The notes beneath the pieces were generated by a model. It ran no database searches and had not been told where the DNA came from. It saw only the letters and a list, made by a program, of their open reading frames with translations. DNA of 64,000 nucleotides, from positions 105,104 to 169,103 of the forward strand of contig JBDTPN010000004.1 of assembly GCA_039932715.1 (NCBI GenBank), read 5' to 3'. A program made the position numbers and the translations under genes. Below are positions 46,271-55,800 of this stretch, piece after piece (the stretch's first letter is position 1; each line of letters starts with the position of its first letter). Origin of the DNA: ZC4RG30 sp039932715. GTDB lineage: Bacteria > Pseudomonadota > Gammaproteobacteria > Steroidobacterales > Steroidobacteraceae.

Positions 46271-47496
46271 TTTCAAGTGCCACATACGTCCTCAAACCCG
46301 ACGCACGCGTCACCTGTCCCAAATGCCAGCAGGAGTTTTCTCTGGAGCAAGGTTTCGCCCGCCAGGCTCTCGAAGGCATTGAGACCGCCAGCAGCCAGGC
46401 CATCGAGGCCGTGCGCGAGGCGGAACGCCTGGCCAACGAAAAACGCGCGCAGCTGCGCGAAAAACTCCTTGCCGAGCAGCAGCAGCGGGCAGTGACAGAG
46501 GCGCGAACGCAGGCCACGGAGTCAGCGCGCTTGCAGATCGAGGCCACGCAAAAGCAGTTCATCGCGGCGCAGGCCCAGGTCACGCAGTTGCGCACCGAGC
46601 AACTGCAGCTGCGCGAGGAACGCCAGAAACTCAAGGATGAAAAGGCAGCCCTGGCACTGGAAGTCCACCGCCAGGTTGATGCGCAGCTGGCGCAACGCGA
46701 GACCCAGGTGCGCGTGCAGGAGCAGGAGCGCACCGCACTCGAAAAGGCCGAATTGCAGAAAACCATCGACGACATGAAGGCGCAGGTGGCCGACATGCAG
46801 CGCAAGGCCGAGCAAGGCTCACAGCAGTTGCAGGGCGAAGTGCTGGAACTGGCTTTGGAGGAAGGCCTGCGCCGCAGCTGTCCGCTGGACCGCATCGAGG
46901 AAGTGAAGAAGGGAGTACGCGGCGGCGATGTGGTTCACCATGTGCAATCGCGCGCGGGAGCCGTGGCGGGCGTGCTGCTGTGGGAAACCAAGCGCGCATC
47001 CACGTGGAGCCCGCAGTGGCTGGTCAAACTCAAGGAAGACATGCGCGGCTGCGCGGCGGACGTGGGCGTACTCGTGACCATGCCCAGTGCCACTCCCAGG
47101 GAATGGCTGCCCGGCACCCAATTCGGATTGGTGGATGGTGTGTGGGTGTCCACATGGCAATTCGCATTGCAGCTGGCCGAAGTACTGCGCGGCGGGCTGC
47201 TCGATGTGCACAAGCAGCGTGTTTCCTCGGCCGGCAAGGACGAGAAGATGGAAGCGGTCTACGACTACGTGACTTCGCCGCAGTTTGCGCAGAAGCTCAA
47301 GGGCGTGCTTGAAGCCCTGCAGCGCATGCGCGAAGAGATGGAATCGGAAAAGAACCAGACACTGCAACGCTGGGCCCGGCGCGAGAAGCAGCTGGAGGCT
47401 GGAAAGATGGCCCTGTTGGGGGTAGGTGGCGATATCCAGGGACTTGCACAACAGGACCTGCCGCAACTGGAACTCGATCCAGCACCGCGGGCATAG
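46267..47496 (+). CDS. DUF2130 coiled-coil, nuclease-like protein
   Basis: 409 aa. An N-terminal CPKCQQEF half zinc-ribbon is followed by a long Glu/Ala/Gln-rich coiled coil (about residues 30-200). The C-terminal DUF2130 domain has GGDVVHHV and, about 20 residues on, GVLLWETKRASTWSPQWLVKLKEDM. The D...ExK pattern resembles PD-(D/E)xK nucleases; this is inference from the motif. The frame is open from 46135, but the ATG at 46267 overlaps the RES stop and begins at the family start. Coupling to a RES toxin suggests a joint defence or stress function. Confidence 0.85.
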   Translation: MISSATYVLKPDARVTCPKCQQEFSLEQGFARQALEGIETASSQAIEAVREAERLANEKRAQLREKLLAEQQQRAVTEARTQATESARLQIEATQKQFIAAQAQVTQLRTEQLQLREERQKLKDEKAALALEVHRQVDAQLAQRETQVRVQEQERTALEKAELQKTIDDMKAQVADMQRKAEQGSQQLQGEVLELALEEGLRRSCPLDRIEEVKKGVRGGDVVHHVQSRAGAVAGVLLWETKRASTWSPQWLVKLKEDMRGCAADVGVLVTMPSATPREWLPGTQFGLVDGVWVSTWQFALQLAEVLRGGLLDVHKQRVSSAGKDEKMEAVYDYVTSPQFAQKLKGVLEALQRMREEMESEKNQTLQRWARREKQLEAGKMALLGVGGDIQGLAQQDLPQLELDPAPRA

Positions 47497-47498
47497 CG

Positions 47499-49046
47499 GT
47501 GGGCTTCAGCCGCAGGAAGGCATTGCAGGGATTCGCAGCCGTAGGCGCGACATCGCTGCTTGCGCGCGCGCACGCTGCAACGCAGTGGCATAGCGCTGAC
47601 AATCCGTTTCGGCTGGGCGTTGCTTCCGGATTTCCAACAGATGAATCGGTAGTCCTGTGGACACGCGTGGCCCCCGATCCGCTGGCACCAGATGGCGGCA
47701 TGCCGCCGGCGGACATCGAGTTGCAGTGGGAAATCGCCGAGGATGAACGGTTCAGGCGCGGTTTGCTGCGCGGCACCGCCATTGCGGCCGCCAATTTTGC
47801 GCACAGTGCGCGCGTAGAAGTCGCTGGCCTGCTGCCTGCGCGCCACTACTGGTATCGCTTCACCGCCGGTGGTCAGCGCAGTGCAAATGGCCGGACCCGC
47901 ACGCTGCCAGCAGCTGGCTCGCGCGTGGTAGAACTGCACCTCGCCGTGGCCTGCTGCCAGCACTATGAACATGGACATTACGCCGCGCTCAAATACCTGG
48001 CTGCCGATGCGCCGGACGCCATCGTGCACCTGGGTGACTACATTTATGAAGGCGCGCCCTTGCACAACCGAGTACGCGCACACGTGGGCAACCTGTGCCA
48101 GACGCTGGACGATTACCGGCTGCGGTATTCACAGTATCAGCTTGATCCCTCACTGCAGGCCGCACACGCTGCCGCGCCCTGGCTTTGCACCTGGGACGAC
48201 CACGAGGTCGCCAACGATTACTCGGGGCGCAACAGCGGCCGCAACGAAGACCCGGCCCAGTTCCTCGCCCGTCGAGCGGCCGCTTATCAGGCATATTTCG
48301 AACACTTGCCGTTGCCGCCTTCAGCAACGCCTCGCGGCAACGAAACGCCTATTTTCGCGCGCCGTCGCGTGGGCAGCCTCGCCATTATCCATTTGCTGGA
48401 TCAGCGCCAGTACCGTTCACCACAGGCCTGTGCCAGGCCGGGACGCGCTGGCGGCAATCGCAGCGATTCGAGTTGCACGGACCTGACACTTGCAGATCGC
48501 ACAATGCTGGGCGCGGCGCAGGAGAACTGGTTTGACGAGGGATTGGCCGGCGATCCGGCAACCTGGACATTTATCGCGCAGGGCACCGTGATGTCGCACC
48601 TGGACGAGAAGTCCGGCGACGGCCGTGCTTACAGCACGGACTCCTGGAGTGGATACCCCGCCGCGCGCGCACGACTGCTCGCGACGTTGCAACAACGCCG
48701 CGCGGCAAATCCCGTGATTCTGTCTGGCGACCTTCACGCATTCCTTGCCGGCAGCATCAACGCCGTGCCCGAGCAGCTCGACACGCCGGCGGTGGCAAGC
48801 GAATTTGTCGTCGGCGCAATCTCTTCGGACCCGCGGCCGCAGGATCAGCTGGATGGCTGGCGCGTCGAAAATCCAAACCTCCAAATCGCCAAAGGCGCAC
48901 AGGGCTACCTGTCGCTGCGCGTCTCGCCAAAGCGACTGCACGCCGACCTTATAGCGATCGACGAGGTGGACGATCCGTACTCAAGCCGACACAAACTGCA
49001 TTCCTGTGTCGTCGAGGCCGGCACGTCGCGAATCGAGGTCGCCTGA
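47499..49046 (+). CDS. phoD: PhoD-type alkaline phosphatase, Tat-exported
   Basis: 515 aa. The Tat signal is SRRKALQGFAAVGATSLLARAHA. The PhoD N-terminal domain starts at NPFRLGVASGFPTDESVVLWTR. The metallophosphatase core shows ACCQHYEHGHY, VHLGDYIYEGAP and CTWDDHEVANDYSG, which supply Fe/Ca ligands in this family. It hydrolyses phosphomono- and diesters in the periplasm. GTG start 2 bases after the DUF2130 stop, so it may be transcribed with the toxin-antitoxin genes, although the functions look unrelated. No Pho box was identified. Confidence 0.92.
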   Translation: MGFSRRKALQGFAAVGATSLLARAHAATQWHSADNPFRLGVASGFPTDESVVLWTRVAPDPLAPDGGMPPADIELQWEIAEDERFRRGLLRGTAIAAANFAHSARVEVAGLLPARHYWYRFTAGGQRSANGRTRTLPAAGSRVVELHLAVACCQHYEHGHYAALKYLAADAPDAIVHLGDYIYEGAPLHNRVRAHVGNLCQTLDDYRLRYSQYQLDPSLQAAHAAAPWLCTWDDHEVANDYSGRNSGRNEDPAQFLARRAAAYQAYFEHLPLPPSATPRGNETPIFARRRVGSLAIIHLLDQRQYRSPQACARPGRAGGNRSDSSCTDLTLADRTMLGAAQENWFDEGLAGDPATWTFIAQGTVMSHLDEKSGDGRAYSTDSWSGYPAARARLLATLQQRRAANPVILSGDLHAFLAGSINAVPEQLDTPAVASEFVVGAISSDPRPQDQLDGWRVENPNLQIAKGAQGYLSLRVSPKRLHADLIAIDEVDDPYSSRHKLHSCVVEAGTSRIEVA

Positions 49047-49062
49047 CCTCATGTAGGCTGGT

Positions 49063-49158
49063 TTAGGTTGCGGCGGATAGGGCCAGCAGCACTGAAACAG
49101 CCGTTGCAACCAGTGACGCCAGACTGCTCACTATGGATCGAGTGTATTTCCTGAGCAT
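49063..49158 (-). CDS. Putative 31-aa single-span membrane peptide
   Basis: MLRKYTRSIVSSLASLVATA followed by VSVLLALSAAT: a basic N-terminus, then one hydrophobic segment. AGGAG lies 8 bases before the ATG, a strong ribosome site. It is convergent with phoD. The frame extends upstream to 49386 without other coding features, so the short form is preferred. It could be a small membrane protein or a chance ORF; the SD and composition are the only support. Confidence 0.42.
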   Translation of the reverse strand: MLRKYTRSIVSSLASLVATAVSVLLALSAAT

Positions 49159-49202
49159 GTTGGGTCTCCTGTCAGTAACCCAACCTCGATATTGCAACCG
49201 TA

Positions 49203-49220
49203 GTGCCAAAGGCCTGGCAC
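49203..49220. repeat. Inverted repeat GTGCCA-N6-TGGCAC
   Basis: Perfect 6-bp arms around AAGGCC, 45 bases upstream of the small ORF at 49158. It could be an operator or an RNA hairpin in the leader of that ORF; function unknown. Confidence 0.35.
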
Positions 49221-49359
49221 CACGTTGGAACACCCCCCACCCGCCGCATCCAAGGCGCAGCCCGGCTTGCACAATGCTGGGTCGGAGTGGTGAGCTACCT
49301 GTGCTCGCGATTGAACAATGACCGCACCCCCTCGGGGCGGGCAACGCGGGGCAATCTTC

Positions 49360-49396
49360 ATAGATAACCTCTATCGATTCAATCACTACAATTGAT
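49360..49396. promoter_or_regulatory. OxyR-like binding site upstream of ahpC
   Basis: ATAG-N7-CTAT-N7-ATCA-N7-TGAT. The spacing is exactly that of the OxyR motif ATAG-N7-CTAT-N7-ATAG-N7-CTAT; the first dimer site is perfect and the second keeps dyad symmetry. It lies 71-107 bp before the ahpC start, the expected place for peroxide induction. Confidence 0.65.
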
Positions 49397-49466
49397 TTCC
49401 TAAACGGGCTGCTGGTGCGTAGCCTCCTTCATTCAAGCAATCAACCCACATCAAGGATAGCCACCC

Positions 49467-50030
49467 ATGTCGCTCATCAATTCGAAGATCAAGCCCTTCA
49501 AGGCCACGGCCTTTCATAATGGCAAATTCGTAGACGTCACCGACGCCGACCTCAAGGGCAAATGGTCGGTCTTCGTTTTCTATCCCGCCGATTTCACCTT
49601 CGTCTGCCCCACCGAGCTGGGCGATCTCGCCGAGCAGTACGGGGAATTCAAGAAGCTGGGCGTGGAGATCTACGGTATATCCACCGACACCCATTTCGCG
49701 CACAAGGCGTGGCACGACACCTCCGACACCATCGGCAAGGTTCAGTACCCGCTGGTCGGCGATCCGACCGCAACCCTGGCGCGTAACTTCGAAGTGCTGA
49801 TTGAAGAGGACGGCCTCGCGCTGCGCGGCACCTTCGTCATCAATCCAGAGGGCCTGATCAAGGTGCTCGAAGTCCATGACAACGGCATCGGCCGTGACGC
49901 AAAGGAACTGCTGCGCAAGGTCCAGGCCGCGCAGTACGTGGCCTCGCATCCGGGTGAAGTGTGTCCGGCCAAGTGGACGCCTGGCGCAAAGACCCTGGCA
50001 CCGTCGCTGGATCTGGTTGGAAAGATCTGA
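49467..50030 (+). CDS. ahpC: Alkyl hydroperoxide reductase peroxiredoxin subunit
   Basis: 187-aa typical 2-Cys peroxiredoxin. The peroxidatic cysteine is in ADFTFVCPTEL (about residue 47) and the resolving cysteine in HPGEVCPAKW (about 166). It reduces H2O2 and organic hydroperoxides and is recycled by AhpF, whose gene follows 4 bases later. AAGGA precedes the ATG. An OxyR-like site lies upstream. Confidence 0.97.
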   Translation: MSLINSKIKPFKATAFHNGKFVDVTDADLKGKWSVFVFYPADFTFVCPTELGDLAEQYGEFKKLGVEIYGISTDTHFAHKAWHDTSDTIGKVQYPLVGDPTATLARNFEVLIEEDGLALRGTFVINPEGLIKVLEVHDNGIGRDAKELLRKVQAAQYVASHPGEVCPAKWTPGAKTLAPSLDLVGKI

Positions 50031-50034
50031 CGAC

Positions 50035-51621
50035 ATGCTCGAAGCCACACTCAAGTCGCAACTGGCCAGTTACCTGGAGCGCCTGACTGCGCCGGTGGAA
50101 ATCACCGCGCACGTCGATGACGGCTCCGGTTCGCTGGAAATGCTTGAGTTGCTGGCGCAGTTGACTTCGTTGTCTTCCCGAATCACGGTCAGTGAAGTTC
50201 GTGGCGGCGATGCAAGGGTGCCCTCGTTTGCACTTAATCGCCCCGGCGAGCAGGCCCGCATTGCATTTGCGGGCCTGCCGCTGGGTCATGAATTCACTTC
50301 ACTGGTGCTCGCCCTGCTGCAGGTGGGTGGCTATCCACCCAAGGTCGACGCCGAGATCATCCAGCAGATACAGGCACTGGATGGCGACTTCGCATTCGAG
50401 ACCTATATTTCATTCAGCTGCCAGAACTGCCCGGACGTGGTCCAGGCGCTCAATCTTCTGGCCGTGCTCAATCCCCGCATTTCGCACACCATGATTGACG
50501 GCGGGCTGTTCGAACAGGAAGTCGCCGCCAGGCGCATCCTGTCCGTGCCCTCCATTTTTCTCAATGGCGAGGCCTTCGGCCAGGGCCGGATGGAACTGGC
50601 ACAGATACTCACGAAACTGGACAGCGCTGGGGCCACGCGTGCGGCCGACCGCGCTGCTGCCCAGCTCAACCATGCCGCGCCCTTCGATGTATTGATTGTC
50701 GGTGGGGGCCCGGCCGGTGCCGCCGCCGCTATTTATGCCGCACGCAAGGGCATACGCGTCGGCGTGGCCGCAGAGAGATTTGGCGGGCAGTTGCTCGACA
50801 CGCTGGGCATAGAGAACCTGGTGGCCGTGCGCGAGACCGAAGGTCTGAAGCTGGCCGCGGCGCTGGAACAGAATGTGCGCTCGCACGACGTGCAGGTCAT
50901 GAACCTGCAGCGCGCCGAGAAACTGATCCCGGCGCATCCGGGCAATGCACTGACCGAAGTGCAATTCGCGGGCGGTGCATCGTTGAAGGCGCACTCAGTG
51001 GTGATTGCCACCGGCGCCCGCTGGCGCGAAATCAACGTGCCGGGCGAAAAGGAATATCGCAATCGTGGTGTCGCCTATTGCCCGCATTGCGATGGGCCGC
51101 TTTTCAAGGGCCGGGATGTTGCAGTCATCGGTGGCGGCAACTCGGGAGTCGAGGCGGCCATAGACCTTGCCGGACTGGTCAGCCACGTGACCCTGATCGA
51201 GTTCGATGCGACGCTGCGCGCAGATGCCGTACTGGTCAACAAGCTCAAGAGCCTCCCCAATATCACCATCATCACCAGCGCCCAGACCACCGAGGTCACC
51301 GGCGATGGCGAAAAGGTCAACGGCCTTGTGTACCGTGATCGCAGCAGCGGCGAATCCCATGCCGTGCAACTGGCTGGTGTCTTTGTGCAGATCGGCCTGA
51401 TCCCCAACACCGATTGGCTCAAGGGCACCATCGCGCTGTCGAGGCACGGCGAAATCGAAACCGATGCACGCGGTCAGACCTCAATATCCGGGGTGTTTGC
51501 AGCGGGCGACTGCACCACCGTGCCCTTCAAGCAGATCGTCATCGCCATGAGCGGTGGCGCCGCTGCGGCGCTGGGGGCGTTCGATCACCTGATCCGCTCG
51601 CCGGTGGCCGTGGCTGCCTGA
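50035..51621 (+). CDS. ahpF: Alkyl hydroperoxide reductase subunit F
   Basis: 528-aa flavoprotein. The N-terminal double thioredoxin fold contains the CxxC of SFSCQNCPDVV; the thioredoxin-reductase-like module has the FAD motif VGGGPAGAAAAIYAARKG, the redox CPHC in YCPHCDGPLF and the NADH site VAVIGGGNSGVEAAIDLA. It passes electrons from NADH to AhpC. The frame is open from 49876, but the family start MLEATLKSQLASYLERL is the ATG at 50035. Confidence 0.97.
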   Translation: MLEATLKSQLASYLERLTAPVEITAHVDDGSGSLEMLELLAQLTSLSSRITVSEVRGGDARVPSFALNRPGEQARIAFAGLPLGHEFTSLVLALLQVGGYPPKVDAEIIQQIQALDGDFAFETYISFSCQNCPDVVQALNLLAVLNPRISHTMIDGGLFEQEVAARRILSVPSIFLNGEAFGQGRMELAQILTKLDSAGATRAADRAAAQLNHAAPFDVLIVGGGPAGAAAAIYAARKGIRVGVAAERFGGQLLDTLGIENLVAVRETEGLKLAAALEQNVRSHDVQVMNLQRAEKLIPAHPGNALTEVQFAGGASLKAHSVVIATGARWREINVPGEKEYRNRGVAYCPHCDGPLFKGRDVAVIGGGNSGVEAAIDLAGLVSHVTLIEFDATLRADAVLVNKLKSLPNITIITSAQTTEVTGDGEKVNGLVYRDRSSGESHAVQLAGVFVQIGLIPNTDWLKGTIALSRHGEIETDARGQTSISGVFAAGDCTTVPFKQIVIAMSGGAAAALGAFDHLIRSPVAVAA

Positions 51622-51672
51622 ACTGCCCGCGGGCTGCTATCCTCCGTGCAAATAACGGGGTGGAGCGTGCGC

Positions 51673-52839
51673 ATGGCAAGATTGGTGACGATACCCGGCG
51701 CATTCCTTTGCACACTGGGTCTGGTCCTGATCGCCGCGTGCAGCAAACAGGCGCCGCCCCCGCAGCCCTTGCCCAGCGTAGTCGTCGCCGTGCCATTGAC
51801 GCAGCGCGTCTCGGACTGGGATGACTATTCCGGCCGCTTCGAAGCGGTCGATTCCGTCGATGTACGTCCGCGAATAGGCGGCGCCATCCAGTCCATTCAC
51901 TTCAATGATGGACAGAAAGTCACCAGGGGCCAGCTGCTGTTCGTCATCGACGCGCGCCCCTATGCCGCGGCGCTGGCCGGTGCAAAGGCAGACGTGGCTG
52001 GCGCGCGCGCGGCACTGGCCAACGCCGATGCGGATCTGTCGCGCACCCAGTCACTGGTGGCCCAGCAACTGGTCAGCAAGGCCCAGGTGGATCTCAACGT
52101 CGCCGCGCAACTCAAGGCCGCTGCCGCACTGGCCGCTGCGCAGGCGGCCATGTCCATGCAGGAACTCAATCTGTCTTTCACGCGCGTCACCGCGCCCATC
52201 ACCGGGCGTGCCTCGTACCGGCGCTTGGCCGCGGGCAATATTGTCGTGGCGGACACCACGCTGTTGACCACCATCGTCAGCGAGAGCCCGATCCGCTTCC
52301 TGTTCGACGCGCCGGAGTCCGCATTGCTCAAGTATCGTCGCGAAGCGGGCGGCACACGCAACAGCCAGGTGGAGATCCGCCTGCAGGACGAGACGGAATA
52401 TCGCTGGAAGGGACGCGTGGATTTCATGGACAACGCGCTGGACCGCAGTTCCGGCACCATCCGTGGGCGCGCCGTGATCGACAACCCCGATGGCTTCATC
52501 TCGCCGGGCATGTTCGGGCAGATGCGCCTGTTCGATTCGGCACCGTTTGATGCGTTGATGTTGCCCGATGAAGCCATAGTCACCGATCAGACGCGGCATG
52601 TGGTCTATGTGGTCGACACTGCAGGCACCGTGACGCAGAAAGTCGTGGAGCCCGGCAGGCTGATCGACGGATTGCGCGTGGTGCGTTCAGGCCTGGCGCC
52701 TACGGATCGCGTGATCATCAGCGGGGTGCAGCGCGCGCGCCCGGGCCGCAAGGTCACCGTCAAGGAAGGCGTGGTGACCGCATTCCCATCCGGTGTCTCG
52801 CGCGGCGAGAACAGCGCGCTGTCGTTGCCAGCCAAGTAG
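51673..52839 (+). CDS. RND efflux periplasmic adaptor (lipoprotein)
   Basis: 388 aa. The lipoprotein signal has lipobox LIAAC (Cys near residue 23). The adaptor layout is beta-barrel, lipoyl and hairpin: SVDVRPRIGGAIQSIHFNDGQKVTRGQLLFVIDARPY, then a helical hairpin, then ITGRASYRRLAAGNIV. It links the inner-membrane pump to an outer-membrane channel. The frame opens at 51646, but ATG 51673 follows GGGGTGGAG. The pump gene follows 4 bases later; no outer-membrane factor gene is present, so it probably uses a TolC-type channel encoded elsewhere. Confidence 0.93.
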   Translation: MARLVTIPGAFLCTLGLVLIAACSKQAPPPQPLPSVVVAVPLTQRVSDWDDYSGRFEAVDSVDVRPRIGGAIQSIHFNDGQKVTRGQLLFVIDARPYAAALAGAKADVAGARAALANADADLSRTQSLVAQQLVSKAQVDLNVAAQLKAAAALAAAQAAMSMQELNLSFTRVTAPITGRASYRRLAAGNIVVADTTLLTTIVSESPIRFLFDAPESALLKYRREAGGTRNSQVEIRLQDETEYRWKGRVDFMDNALDRSSGTIRGRAVIDNPDGFISPGMFGQMRLFDSAPFDALMLPDEAIVTDQTRHVVYVVDTAGTVTQKVVEPGRLIDGLRVVRSGLAPTDRVIISGVQRARPGRKVTVKEGVVTAFPSGVSRGENSALSLPAK

Positions 52840-52843
52840 TCCC

Positions 52844-55800
52844 ATGCGCCTGTCGCACTTTTTCATCGAGCGGCCCATCTTTGCGGCGGCCGTGTCCGTG
52901 GTCATCACGCTGATTGGCCTCATCGCATACCTGACCCTGCCCCTGGATCAATACCCGCAGATCGCACCGCCCACAGTATCGGTGTCGGCGATATATCCGG
53001 GCGCCACCGCCGAAGAACTTGCCGACAGCGTGGCCGCTCCACTGGAGCAGCAGATCAACGGCATCCAGAACATGATGTACATGTCCTCGTCATCCAGCGG
53101 CGAGGGGCGGGTCTCTATCACGGTGACATTCAAGGCCGGCACGAACATCGACATCGCACAGGTCGACGTGCAGAACCGCATCCAGACAGTGCTGACGCAG
53201 CTGCCGCAGGAAGTGCGCGACCTGGGCATCACGGTGCGCAAGGCCTCCACCGAGACGCTGCTGATAGTGCACATGTTCACGTCTGATGGCAGCGTCGATC
53301 GCAAGTACATCGCCAATTACGCCAGCCTGCAGGTGCGTGAGCGCCTGCTGCGCACGCCGGGCGTGGGCGACGTGACCACCAATGCCGCGCGCGACTACGC
53401 CATGCGCGTGTGGATAGATCCGGAGAAGGCCGCCAGCCGAGATCTCACCGTGACAGAGATTGTCACTGCCCTGCGCAACAACAACCTGCAGGTGGCCGGC
53501 GGCGCCATCGGCGCGCCGCCGTTCAACGACAACCCGGCGGCCTACCAGCTCAACGTGCGCGCGCAGGGACGGCTGGATTCGCCGGAGGAATTCCTGCAGG
53601 CCATCATCAAGCGCGACACTGCAGGCCGCATCACCCGCATAAGTGACGTGGCACGCGTGGAACTGGGCGCGCAGAACTACGCGATCAATGCCTACAAGAG
53701 CATGGAACCCGCGGTGTCGCTGAGCGTCAGCCAGGCGCCCAATACCAACGCGCTGGAGACCGAGGACAACATCCGCCGCACCATGGAGGAACTCAAGAAG
53801 GAGTTCCCGCCGGGCGTGGCCTACGAGATCATCTTCAACCCGGTTTCGTTCACGCGCGCGGCAGTCGAGGCGGTGCAGCACACGCTGTTCGAAGCTCTAT
53901 TTCTGGCCGTCCTGGTGGTCATTCTTTTCCTGCAGCGCTGGCGCACGGCGCTGATACCGTTGCTTGCCATTCCCGTCTCGCTGATCGGTACGCTGGCGGT
54001 GATGGCGGCGTTCGGATTCTCGCTCAATAACCTTTCGATGTTCGCGCTGGTGCTGTCCATTGGCATTGTCGTGGATGATGCGATTGTTGTTGTCGAGAAC
54101 GCGGAGCGCCATATCCGTGCCGGCATGGCGCCGCGCGAGGCCGCGCACCTGACCATGGACGAGGTCGGCGGCGCGCTCATCGGCATCGCACTGGTGCTCA
54201 TCGCGGTGTTCGTGCCCACGGCCTTCATGGGTGGCATTGCCGGACAGTTCTACAAGCAATTCGCGCTTACCATCGCATCGGCCACGGTAATCTCGCTGGT
54301 GGTGTCGCTGACGCTTTCGCCGGCACTGGCCGCGACCATTCTCAAGTCTCACGATCCAGACGCAGGCAAATCCCCGGTTGGCAAACGTCTGCACAAACTT
54401 GGCGAGACGCTCAACACCTGGATGGAAAACCTGGCCGCTGGCTACGGAAAGGCAACCGCCGTGCTGTTGCGCCGCGGCGCACTGCTGCTGATTCTCTATA
54501 TGGGCCTGCTGGCGCTGACCGTCTGGCGCATGCAGGACACTCCGCGCGGATTTATTCCGGCGCAGGACCAGGCCAATGTGCCGATCTCCATCACCATGCC
54601 GCCGGGCTCGAGCCTCGCGCGTACCGATGCCATCGTGCAGCAGGTGGTACCCATCGTGCTGGCCACACCCGGTGTTTCTTCCGCGTCCGTGTACTCTGGA
54701 ATGGATGGCATCAGCTTCAGCAATTCGACCAGCTCCGGGCAGATGTGGGCCATCCTGAAGCCTTTCGACGAGCGCCTGCCACAGGGGCTGACATCACTGG
54801 TGATTGCCGAGAACATACGCAAGCGCCTGGCCGGCGTCACGGCGGCCGATATTCGCGTTACGGCACCGGCGTCGGTGCGTGGCCTGGGATCCACCGGCGG
54901 CTTCCGCATGATGGTGGAGGATCGCGGTGGCATGGGATACAAGGCGCTTGAAGATGCCGTGCAACAGCTCAGCGAAGCGGCGGTCACCGATCCGGCCATC
55001 GGCAGTGCATTCAGCAATTTCAATACGCGCAATCCATCGCTCGACGCCGTAATCGATCGCGACAAGGCGGAGATGCTGGGTGTGCCGGCGCGTGATGTGT
55101 ACGCGACGCTGCAGACTTACCTGGCCGGCACCTATGTCAACAACATCACGCTGCTGGGACACACCTTCCAGGTGATCGCGCAGGGCGATACCAGCTATCG
55201 ACAGGACCAGAACTGGATTGGCAGTCTCAAGACGCGCTCGGCTTCCGGTGCAATGGTGCCGCTGGACGCCGTCGCCAAAATGGTCCCGACCACCGTGCCG
55301 TATCGCGTGATGCGCTACAACCTGCATCCGGCTGCGGACATACAGGGCGATGCCGCGCCTGGGCATTCATCCGGCCAGGCCATTGCCGCAATGGAAAGGA
55401 TTGCCCGCGCCACCCTGCCTGCGGGCATGGGTTTCGAGTGGACTGACATGGCATTTCAGCAGCAGGTCTCGGGCAATGCCGGCGCGCTGGCCTTTGCATT
55501 GGGTGTGGCGTTTGTATTCATCTTTCTGGCTGCGCTGTATGAGAGCCTGACTTTGCCGCTGGCGGTGATCCTGATCGTGCCCATGTGCCTGCTGGCCGCC
55601 ATACTGGGCGTCAACCTGATGCATCTGGACAACAACATCCTGACGCAGATCGGCATGGTGGTGCTGATCGGGCTGGCCGCAAAGAACGCCATCCTGATCG
55701 TGGAGTTTGCGCGACAGGGAGAAGAGCGTGGACTCACTCCCGTTGATGCCGCCATTGCTGCGGCGCATACGCGATTGCGCCCCATACTCATGACTTCCGC

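Larger units (their letters stand above)
49047..49466. other. Intergenic stretch between phoD and ahpC
   Basis: 420 bases without a firm gene. It holds a probable 31-aa minus-strand membrane peptide (49063-49158), an inverted repeat GTGCCA-N6-TGGCAC (49203-49220) and an OxyR-like site (49360-49396). A C-rich/G-rich short hairpin CCCCTCGGGG at 49328-49337 has no T-tract after it. Nothing else is recognisable. Confidence 0.6.

Noticed and set aside
49215..49231. TGGCAC followed by TTGGA as a second sigma-54 promoter
   Set aside because: The spacer is 4 instead of 5 bases and the TGGCAC is part of an inverted repeat; no activator site nearby.
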